Source of the DNA: Alistipes sp. UBA928
GTDB lineage: Bacteria > Bacteroidota > Bacteroidia > Bacteroidales > Rikenellaceae
Length of the DNA: 13,927 nucleotides
Assembly (NCBI GenBank): GCA_002293665.1
Contig: DBDQ01000076.1
Coordinates: 1-13,927, forward strand
Direction: 5' to 3'
Positions 6,434-13,118 of the stretch are shown here, piece by piece (within the stretch, counting starts at the first letter, position 1; each line of letters opens with the position of its first letter). The notes beneath the pieces were generated by a model. That model did no database searches and was not told the origin of the DNA. It was given only the letters and a program-made list of their open reading frames with translations. The translations under genes were made by a program, and so were the position numbers.

Positions 6434-6928
6434 GTGGAAAATATTTTTCAGGCCGACTGGCTGATAGAGTTCGGCTACTGGGGATTGCTGTTGGGAACTT
6501 TCGTCGCTGGAACGATAGTGTCGCTCTCCTCCGATCTGTTGCTGATGACGATACTGCTTGCGGGGGGCGATCCGTGGATATGCCTCGCCGCCGCCACCGT
6601 TGGCAACGGCACCGGTGCGATGACGTCGTACGTGATGGGATGGTTCGCGCGGTGGGAGTGGATCGAGCGGTGGTTCAAGGTGCGCGAAGAAACGCTCGAA
6701 CGGCAGAAAGCCATTATTAAAAAATGGGGCGTCTGGTGCGCTATGTTCTCGTGGCTGCCCGTCGTGGGGCAGATATTCATGATCGGACTCGGGTTCTACA
6801 AGGTGCGACCCGCTGTCACCACCCTTCTTACTTATTTCGGCTGCCTGTGCCGCTTTCTCGTGTGGGTGCTGCTGTTCATCCACTTCGGCGATCGGTTCAT
6901 CGAGTGGATCACGGGTTGGGTCTCTTAA
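6434..6928 (+). CDS. DedA/YqaA-type VTT-domain membrane protein
   Basis: Predicted 164-aa inner-membrane protein of the DedA/SNARE-associated (VTT) superfamily, closest in layout to YqaA proteins. DedA relatives include transporters that flip undecaprenyl phosphate or phospholipids, but YqaA itself is not well characterised. Hydrophobic stretches lie near 12-43, 48-70, 100-122 and 127-150. SLSSDLLLM (30-38) occupies the place of the acidic re-entrant motif, with Asp34 where YqaA often has Glu. TVGNGTGAMTSYVMGW (55-70) and FSWLPVVGQIFMIGLG (105-120) are the other family-like blocks. GTG is the first possible start after an in-frame stop at 6419. It diverges from the second Stealth gene and shares its last bases with the stop of the convergent DUF4954 gene. 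The superfamily call is fairly safe; the substrate is unknown. Confidence 0.8.
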   Translation: MENIFQADWLIEFGYWGLLLGTFVAGTIVSLSSDLLLMTILLAGGDPWICLAAATVGNGTGAMTSYVMGWFARWEWIERWFKVREETLERQKAIIKKWGVWCAMFSWLPVVGQIFMIGLGFYKVRPAVTTLLTYFGCLCRFLVWVLLFIHFGDRFIEWITGWVS

Positions 6929-8913
6929 CTCCCGATCGAATTCATTCTTTCTATCAGTTCGTCGCCGAGGGCGCGTTTCTCCACTATGTGTCGCTTGACA
7001 GCTTCGACGAAGGAGTTGGTCTCGAAGGCGCCGCGCACTCCCTCGAAGTCGAGGCGTTTGTCGCCCTCGCTGCCGTCGATGCCGAAACCGGTCATCGAGG
7101 ATAGCGAGAACTCCTTGCGCGCATCATCATAGATCATCTCGTCGAGACCGATCACGGCCTGTTGCCAACCGCGGACGGTGTCGATGATCTCCGCTGCCGT
7201 GATCTCCTCCAGACGCACGCCGTAGACCGAATGCCATACGTCGTAGACCCATGTCCACTCCATGTCGTAGTAGCGCGAGTGTATGTCGCGGAAAAAATCC
7301 TCGACCGGGCCAAGAGTCGTGATCGTGCCCTTTTCGATCGCGGCGAACAAATCCTCCAGTGCCTCTTTGGGAATGAACAGACCCGACAGGTCGATCCATT
7401 CGCCGCGGCCGTCGGGTTCGGTAGGGCGCAGACGTTCGCGTACCTGCTCTATTGAGCGGAAGTCGATGCCTTCAAGGCGCTTGATGATGGAGTTGCCCAT
7501 GAACTTGCGGATCGCGATGTCGTAGTAGTCGAGCGCACGGCGCAACGCGCTGCCCTTTATGCGCGCATTCTGGTAGTAGTAGACGCCCGAAGTCTCGCCC
7601 GATACGGCCTGAAGGTTGCGCAGGATGCCTCGTGCGCGCATCATCTTGCCAACGGTGAAGGGACTCAGCAGGTTGTAGTTGATCATGTCGAGACGATGTG
7701 GATCCCGGCGGCGATCGCGGCGAGGCCACTTCTGGGCGTCGCGGATCGTACCGACGCTACGGAGGTTGACACCCGGAGCGAGCCACGTCTCGTTGTTCTG
7801 CTCGATGAGGTAGGAGAATGGCATGTCGCTCGTATCGCTGTGCTGGTCGTGGCGCCCCATCACCAGCGAGAAGGCTCCCACCCTCGCAGGCCACAGGATG
7901 AACGAGTCGCTGGTGGTCTTCGAACCGCGCTCCACCACACCCTGGTGGATCGGGCCCAGTTTATACATGTGGTTACTCTGGTTCGATCCGCTGCCGGCGT
8001 TCAGAAACGAGAACATGCCGGCGATCAGAAGGCTGCTCTTGTGCTGCGACACCGTGAACGGGCCCGCGAAAATGGCGCAAGCCTCGCCACAGGCAAAGTC
8101 GCAGTTGGAGAACATGAGCGAGTCGTGGGCGAAAAAGCCTCCCGACACGCGGCACGACTGGCCGACGAAACAGTGCTTCAGTGTGGCTCCATCCGATATT
8201 TCGGCGCCCGACGAGACGATGAAATCGCGGGCGATAACGTTGTTGCCTATGTAGACAGGGGCGGAGGGATTGCTGTTGATCGAGCCGTTCTCGAGGCGGG
8301 TGGCGTGGTCGATGACGGCGCCCTCGCCGATGCGCACGTTGCGGATCGTGCCGGTGTTGACTATCTTCACTCCGGGGCCGATTGTTCCACGGTCGGAGGC
8401 AATGCCGGCAGCGTAACGGGCAATCATCTCCTGAAGGCGCGCTATCAGACCGGGGCGGTGGCGGTACATGGCAATGACGTAGGCCAGCGATGCCGAAAGG
8501 TTGTCGACCAGTGGAACCTCGCGCCCACCCGTCTCGTTGAGTACCGACACCGGGGAGTTGTTGCCGAACGTCGATTTTTCATCGCAAACTATGCGGTCGA
8601 CGTTCGCAATGTGGCATCCGGGGCCGATGTCGTAGCCCGCGATGTAGTTGCCCACACCTTTGATGAGCACTCCGTCGCCGATGGTGCAGTTGTGAATCCA
8701 GGCGTCGCGAATGCCGCTGTGGGCCGACACGCCGCCGGGAAAGGTGAACTCGCCCGTGAAACTGCCCAGTGTGACGTCGCCCGAAAAACGGGTACGCTCA
8801 ACCCACCGCGGATTGAAGTCCGGGGAGACATTGATTTGCTGCCAATCCGTTGATGTGCAGCCAGTTGACTGCAAGGCGGCGATCTCGGCCGCGGTTAGGG
8901 GTCTGGTCTTCAT
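6925..8913 (-). CDS. DUF4954 family protein with left-handed beta-helix
   Basis: Predicted 662-aa cytoplasmic protein with no signal peptide or membrane segment. Residues about 40-360 contain hexapeptide-like repeats (VTLGSFTGEFTF, IGDGVLIKGVGNYIAGYDIG, TIRNVRIGEGAVIDHATRL, PVYIGNNVIARDFIVSSGAEI), as in left-handed beta-helix acyltransferases and the C-terminal part of sugar-nucleotide pyrophosphorylases. A basic segment near residue 397 (PRRDRRRDPHRLDM) leads into an apparently helical C-terminal half with many Trp and Tyr (DMEWTWVYDVWHSVYGVRLEE). I recognise the whole as DUF4954; its function is not established. A role with nucleotide sugars or acyl transfer is only suggested by the fold. 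The ATG at 8911-8913 lies 16 bases from a -7 element. It is transcribed away from ilvD and converges with the DedA-like gene with overlapping stops. Confidence 0.85.
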   Translation of the reverse strand: MKTRPLTAAEIAALQSTGCTSTDWQQINVSPDFNPRWVERTRFSGDVTLGSFTGEFTFPGGVSAHSGIRDAWIHNCTIGDGVLIKGVGNYIAGYDIGPGCHIANVDRIVCDEKSTFGNNSPVSVLNETGGREVPLVDNLSASLAYVIAMYRHRPGLIARLQEMIARYAAGIASDRGTIGPGVKIVNTGTIRNVRIGEGAVIDHATRLENGSINSNPSAPVYIGNNVIARDFIVSSGAEISDGATLKHCFVGQSCRVSGGFFAHDSLMFSNCDFACGEACAIFAGPFTVSQHKSSLLIAGMFSFLNAGSGSNQSNHMYKLGPIHQGVVERGSKTTSDSFILWPARVGAFSLVMGRHDQHSDTSDMPFSYLIEQNNETWLAPGVNLRSVGTIRDAQKWPRRDRRRDPHRLDMINYNLLSPFTVGKMMRARGILRNLQAVSGETSGVYYYQNARIKGSALRRALDYYDIAIRKFMGNSIIKRLEGIDFRSIEQVRERLRPTEPDGRGEWIDLSGLFIPKEALEDLFAAIEKGTITTLGPVEDFFRDIHSRYYDMEWTWVYDVWHSVYGVRLEEITAAEIIDTVRGWQQAVIGLDEMIYDDARKEFSLSSMTGFGIDGSEGDKRLDFEGVRGAFETNSFVEAVKRHIVEKRALGDELIERMNSIGS

Positions 8914-8929
8914 AATAGTTATATTGGAA

Positions 8930-8937
8930 CAAAGATA
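8930..8937 (-). promoter_or_regulatory. -7 element for the DUF4954 gene
   Basis: On the minus strand this reads TATCTTTG, an exact TAnnTTTG match, 16 bases before the ATG. Two TTTG boxes lie upstream (8963-8966 and 8967-8970), but they are 25-29 bp away, longer than the usual 19-21 bp spacing. It shares the 93-bp A/T-rich gap 8914-9006 with the divergent ilvD promoter. Confidence 0.55.
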
Positions 8938-8994
8938 ATACAGAATTTATAATCTTTTAACGCAAACAAATTTTTAAATTATTTTAATTTTCCA

Positions 8995-9002
8995 TAGCTT
9001 TG
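8995..9002 (+). promoter_or_regulatory. -7 element for the ilv operon
   Basis: TAGCTTTG is an exact TAnnTTTG match, and only four bases separate it from the ilvD ATG. The upstream 30 bases are almost pure A/T, with TTTTT around 8971-8975 where a -33 TTTG would be expected. If used, the transcript would start at about the AUG, leaving no room for a leader peptide or attenuator. Confidence 0.55.
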
Positions 9003-9006
9003 CCGG

Positions 9007-10815
9007 ATGGAAAAACTACTACGCAGCAGACTGTCGACCGAAGGCCGCAAAATGGCCGGCGCAAGAGCCCTGTGGAGGGCCAACGGAATGAAGGACGAAC
9101 ATTTCGGACGTCCCGTCGTGGCCGTTGTCAACTCCTTCACCCAGTTCGTGCCGGGGCATGTGCACCTACACGAGATCGGCCAGCAGGTCAAACGTTGGAT
9201 CGAGGAGCGTGGCTGTTTCGCTGCCGAATTCAATACCATTGCCATCGACGACGGCATAGCCATGGGCCATCCGGGTATGCTCTATTCGCTCCCGTCGAGG
9301 GAGGTGATCGCCGACAGCGTGGAGTACATGTGCGAGGCGCACACCGTGGACGCCATGATCTGCATATCGAACTGCGACAAGGTGACGCCGGGAATGCTGA
9401 TGGCCGCCATGAGGTTGAACATCCCGTGCGTTTTCGTGTCGGGAGGGCCGATGGAGGCAGGGCGCGTGGGCGACCGCGACTACGACCTGATCGACGTGAT
9501 GGTGAAGGGGGCCGACGCTTCGGTCTCCGACGAGGAACTGGCGAAGATCGAGGCGGGAGCGTGTCCGACGTGCGGATCGTGCAGCGGAATGTTTACCGCC
9601 AACTCGATGAACTGCCTCACCGAGGCGTTGGGACTCGCGCTGCCAGGCAACGGTACCGTGCTGGCGTCGCACGCGCAGAGGACGGAGCTCTTTAAGAGAG
9701 CCGCCGAACTCGTGGTGCGCAACGCCGAGAAATATTATTTCGAGGGCGACGAAAGCGTGCTGCCGAGGTCGATCGCCTCGAAGAAGGCTTTCATGAACGC
9801 CATGTCGCTCGACATTGCGATGGGCGGATCGTCGAACACCGTGTTGCATCTGCTGGCGGTGGCGCACGAGGCGGGGGTCGATTTTACGATGAACGATATA
9901 GACGCGCTGTCGAGGCGCATTCCGGTATTGTGTAAGGTGGCGCCGAACTATCACTACCATATTCAGGAGGTCAACCGCGCCGGAGGCATTATGGGCATCA
10001 TGGGCGAACTTGCTCGCGCGGGGCTCGTGGACACCTCCGCAGGGAGGGTCGACAGCGGCTCGCTCGGCGAGACGATCGCGCAGTGGGACGTTGCCGGAGG
10101 CAGCGCTTGCGACGAAGCAAAAAAGATGTATCTTGCGGCGCCGGCAGGACGGTTCAACCTCACTCTGTCGTCGCAGGAGACCTACTATCCAGGGCTCGAT
10201 CTCGATCGCGCCGCGGGGTGCATACGTTCGGCGGAGAACGCCTACTCGAAAGATGGCGGACTGGCCGTGCTTTTCGGCAACATAGCCGAGAAGGGGTGTA
10301 TTGTGAAGACCGCGGGAGTCGATGCGTCGATACTGAAATTTACGGGTACCGCGCGTGTGTTCGACTGTCAGGAAGATGCCGCCGAGGGGATACTCGGGGG
10401 ACGAGTCAAAGCAGGCGACGTGGTGGTGATACGCTACGAAGGGCCGCGCGGCGGGCCGGGGATGCAGGAGATGCTCTACCCCACCTCGTACCTCAAGTCG
10501 ATGCACATCGACCGCGAGTGCGCGCTGCTTACCGACGGGCGTTTCTCGGGAGGGACGAGCGGACTGTCGATAGGCCACGTGTCGCCCGAAGCCGCGGCCG
10601 GTGGGGCGATAGCGCTTTTGCGCGACGGCGACCGCATTGAGATTGATATTCCGAACCGCACCATAAACGTGGCGCTGAGCGACACGGAATTTGTCGCACG
10701 GCGCGAAGGCGAGAGCTTCAAACCACAGCGCGACCGTACCGTCAGTAAGGCGCTGAGGGCTTACGCTTCGATGGTGGCTTCGGCGGATAAGGGAGGAGTC
10801 AGATTAATTGACTAA
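9007..10815 (+). CDS. ilvD: Dihydroxy-acid dehydratase
   Basis: IlvD dehydrates 2,3-dihydroxyisovalerate and 2,3-dihydroxy-3-methylvalerate to the keto acids that become valine/leucine and isoleucine. The 602-aa product is close to the usual length (about 616 in E. coli). Visible motifs: NMAGARALWRATG-like KMAGARALWRANG (15-27), IDDGIAMGHPGMLYSLPSRE (80-99), cluster Cys123 in SNCDKVTPGM, cluster Cys192 in CPTCGSCSGMFTANSMNCL (186-204), and GRFSGGTSGLSIGHVSPEA near residue 513. SFTQFVPGH (43-51) has Gly where the oxygen-stable [2Fe-2S] plant/mycobacterial enzymes carry a third Cys (TPCN), so this is the oxygen-labile [4Fe-4S] type, as in E. coli. The ATG at 9007 gives the family N-terminus, so the very short distance to the -7 element is not a wrong start call. 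It is the first gene of the ilv operon; ilvB follows after 4 bases. Confidence 0.97.
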   Translation: MEKLLRSRLSTEGRKMAGARALWRANGMKDEHFGRPVVAVVNSFTQFVPGHVHLHEIGQQVKRWIEERGCFAAEFNTIAIDDGIAMGHPGMLYSLPSREVIADSVEYMCEAHTVDAMICISNCDKVTPGMLMAAMRLNIPCVFVSGGPMEAGRVGDRDYDLIDVMVKGADASVSDEELAKIEAGACPTCGSCSGMFTANSMNCLTEALGLALPGNGTVLASHAQRTELFKRAAELVVRNAEKYYFEGDESVLPRSIASKKAFMNAMSLDIAMGGSSNTVLHLLAVAHEAGVDFTMNDIDALSRRIPVLCKVAPNYHYHIQEVNRAGGIMGIMGELARAGLVDTSAGRVDSGSLGETIAQWDVAGGSACDEAKKMYLAAPAGRFNLTLSSQETYYPGLDLDRAAGCIRSAENAYSKDGGLAVLFGNIAEKGCIVKTAGVDASILKFTGTARVFDCQEDAAEGILGGRVKAGDVVVIRYEGPRGGPGMQEMLYPTSYLKSMHIDRECALLTDGRFSGGTSGLSIGHVSPEAAAGGAIALLRDGDRIEIDIPNRTINVALSDTEFVARREGESFKPQRDRTVSKALRAYASMVASADKGGVRLID

Positions 10816-10819
10816 GATA

Positions 10820-12526
10820 ATGGGAGAGAAGAAAATATCGGGGGCGGAGGCGTTGCTGTTTTCGCTTAACGCCGAAGGGGTCGACACGCTTTTCGGCTAT
10901 CCGGGGGGAACTATCATTCCTCTCTACGACGCACTCTATGTGCATGCCGACAAGATGCGGCATATTTTGACCCGGCATGAGCAGGGGGCGATACACGCCG
11001 CCCAGGGCTTTGCGCGGGCCAGCGGAAGGACGGGGGTGTGTATCGCCACGAGCGGCCCCGGTGCAACGAACCTGCTGACGGGAATCGCCGACGCGATGAT
11101 CGACTCGACGCCCGTGGTGTGCATCACTGCGCAGGTGCCGGTAAACGCGCTCGGAACCGACTTTTTTCAGGAGGCCGACATAATCTCGATGACCTCGCCC
11201 GTCACAAAATGGAACTACCAGGTGACGACAGCAGCCGAGATCGCTCCCGCCATAGCGCGGGCGTTCTTCCTCGCCGGAACGGGAAGACCGGGGCCCGTGG
11301 TGATAGACGTTACCAAGAACGCGCTCGTGGAGATGCTCGACGGGTTTGAATACGAGAAGTGCAAAGAACTGAGGTGCTACAACGACCACCCGGTGGTCGA
11401 CACCGACGCGCTGGAACGGGCGGTGGAGTTGCTCAACGGTGCCGAACGGCCGCTGATAATCTTCGGACAGGGGATCAAACTTTCGGGCGCCGAGAAACAG
11501 TTGCGTGAACTGTCGGAGAGAGGCAACATTCCGATGGCGTCGACCGTGTTGGGGCTCTCGGCAGTGCCGAGCGACCACCCCAACTTTGTGGGTATGGTGG
11601 GGATGCACGGAAACGTGGCGCCCAACAGGATGACGCAGCAGGCCGACGTGATACTTGCCGTGGGTATGAGATTCAGCGACCGCGTGACGGGAAAGATCGG
11701 TGAATACGCACGGCAGGCGCGGTTGATACACGTGGATATAGACGCCTCGGAGTTGGGACGGATCATCACACCCGAGATAGCGATCTTGGGCGACGCGGCC
11801 GAGGCGCTCGCAGCCATGAAACGCACCATAGAGGCGAGGGACAGGGCCGCGTGGTTCGCCACGGCCGCCGAGCAACACGCCATCGAGTATCGGGAGGTAA
11901 TCTCGAAAGACCTGAAACCCACAAAAGAGCGCGTGACGATGGGCGAAGTGATCGACGGCGTGGCCCGGGCCACTGGCGGCGACGCGATAGTTGTGACCGA
12001 CGTTGGCCAGCACCAGATGGAGGCGGCGCGTTATTCGCGTTTTGCGCGCACCCGGTCGCTCATCACCAGCGGAGGTCTCGGAACGATGGGTTACGGATTG
12101 CCGGCGGCGATAGGTGCGAAGATCGCCCTGCCGAACCGTCAGGTGGTGCTGTTCTGCGGCGACGGGGGCCTTCAGATGACGATACAGGAGTTGGGCACGA
12201 TACTCGAGTGGAAAGTCGGGGTGAAGATCGTGTTGCTCAACAACTCGTTCCTCGGCATGGTGCGCCAATGGCAACAGTTGTTCTTCGAGCGCCGCTACTC
12301 GTCGACGCCGATGACAAATCCCGACTTCCAGAAGATCGCCGACGCCTACGAGATGCCCCACCGCCGTGTGGAACGCCGCGAAGACCTCGCCCCGGCCATA
12401 GAGGAGATGCTCTCGACACCGGGTGCCTATTTCCTCGAAGTGAAGGTCGACGAGGAAGACTGCGTGTTCCCGATGATTCCGGGCGGCGCTGCGCTCAACG
12501 ACATTATGTTCAACGAAAGCCTGTAA
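10820..12526 (+). CDS. ilvB: Acetohydroxyacid synthase, large (catalytic) subunit
   Basis: The enzyme condenses two pyruvates to acetolactate (valine/leucine) or pyruvate with 2-ketobutyrate (isoleucine), using ThDP, Mg2+ and FAD. The 568-aa product has the full three-domain layout. The N-terminal ThDP domain includes LFGYPGGTIIPLYDAL (24-39) and catalytic Glu54 in RHEQGAIHAAQGFARASG. A central FAD-binding domain follows, with VGMRFSDRVTGK. The C-terminal ThDP domain has the GDGGLQMTIQEL metal motif followed by NNS, then GMVRQWQQLFF. The central domain and the adjacent regulatory-subunit gene identify the biosynthetic rather than catabolic (AlsS) form. I start at the ATG at 10820; an in-frame TTG at 10808 would overlap the ilvD stop and adds four unconserved residues. 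Tight spacing with ilvD and ilvN indicates one operon. Confidence 0.96.
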   Translation: MGEKKISGAEALLFSLNAEGVDTLFGYPGGTIIPLYDALYVHADKMRHILTRHEQGAIHAAQGFARASGRTGVCIATSGPGATNLLTGIADAMIDSTPVVCITAQVPVNALGTDFFQEADIISMTSPVTKWNYQVTTAAEIAPAIARAFFLAGTGRPGPVVIDVTKNALVEMLDGFEYEKCKELRCYNDHPVVDTDALERAVELLNGAERPLIIFGQGIKLSGAEKQLRELSERGNIPMASTVLGLSAVPSDHPNFVGMVGMHGNVAPNRMTQQADVILAVGMRFSDRVTGKIGEYARQARLIHVDIDASELGRIITPEIAILGDAAEALAAMKRTIEARDRAAWFATAAEQHAIEYREVISKDLKPTKERVTMGEVIDGVARATGGDAIVVTDVGQHQMEAARYSRFARTRSLITSGGLGTMGYGLPAAIGAKIALPNRQVVLFCGDGGLQMTIQELGTILEWKVGVKIVLLNNSFLGMVRQWQQLFFERRYSSTPMTNPDFQKIADAYEMPHRRVERREDLAPAIEEMLSTPGAYFLEVKVDEEDCVFPMIPGGAALNDIMFNESL

Positions 12527-12532
12527 GTGATC

Positions 12533-13078
12533 ATGGAAAACAACAGGGAATATATCATATCGGCATTTACCGAGAACCATCCGGGGATACTGTTTCGCGT
12601 GGCGTCGGTGTTTCTGAGGCGGAAGATCAATATCGAGAGCTTCAAGGTGAGCGACTCGCCCGTCAGGGGGATCAGCCTGTTCACCATAGTGGTGGAGATA
12701 GACGAGTCGATGGCCCGCGTGCTCGTACAGCAGATCAACCGCATCGTGGGTGTGCTCAAATCGAACTACTACACCGCCGAAGGACGACTCTCGCAGGAAG
12801 TGGCACTGTTCAAGGTGCGCAAGGCGATCCTGCGTGGCGACACCTTCGAGCAGATTTCGCGTAAACATCCGCTGAGGCTGTTGCAAATGAACGGCGGTGC
12901 GAGCCGCACAGGCAATAATGACGGGTACCTCGTCCTTAGGAAGAGTGGGTATAAGGAGGAGATCGACGCACTGAGAGACGAACTCAAGGAGCGCGGGCTG
13001 TTGATGGAACTGTCGAGGTCGGGGTCGATAATACTCCACCGCGAAACGGTCGAGGAGACTATGGACGGCATTTTGTGA
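12533..13078 (+). CDS. ilvN: Acetohydroxyacid synthase, small (regulatory) subunit
   Basis: Predicted 181-aa regulatory partner of IlvB; such subunits stimulate the catalytic subunit and carry valine feedback inhibition. An N-terminal ACT domain covers about residues 4-80 (YIISAFTENHPGILFRVASV, RRKINIESFKVSDSP, GISLFTIVVEID). A C-terminal domain (about 95-180) includes VALFKVRK and RSGSIILHRE. Length is between E. coli IlvN (about 96 aa) and the common IlvH type (about 160 aa or longer), nearer IlvH, so ilvH is an alternative symbol. The ATG at 12533 lies 6 bases after the ilvB stop; an in-frame GTG two codons earlier is possible. The ACT ligand residues were not checked individually, so feedback sensitivity is assumed from the family. 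Confidence 0.94.
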   Translation: MENNREYIISAFTENHPGILFRVASVFLRRKINIESFKVSDSPVRGISLFTIVVEIDESMARVLVQQINRIVGVLKSNYYTAEGRLSQEVALFKVRKAILRGDTFEQISRKHPLRLLQMNGGASRTGNNDGYLVLRKSGYKEEIDALRDELKERGLLMELSRSGSIILHRETVEETMDGIL

Positions 13079-13118
13079 GATAGTGACAACATACTCAATA
13101 ATCAATTTTAGAAAGAAA

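Noticed and set aside
7696..8853. A 385-codon open frame on the plus strand within the DUF4954 gene
   Set aside because: It is antisense to a gene with clear beta-helix repeats. The His/Arg/Val-rich translation shows only the mirrored periodicity of those repeats.
8914..9006. Leader peptide or riboswitch for branched-chain amino acids upstream of ilvD
   Set aside because: The gap is 93 bases of mostly A/T sequence with two divergent promoters, no run of Val/Leu/Ile codons after a start codon and no terminator hairpin.
9166..10578. A 470-codon open frame on the minus strand within ilvD
   Set aside because: It is fully antisense to ilvD, has no recognisable family or promoter, and has the His/Arg-rich composition of a shadow frame.
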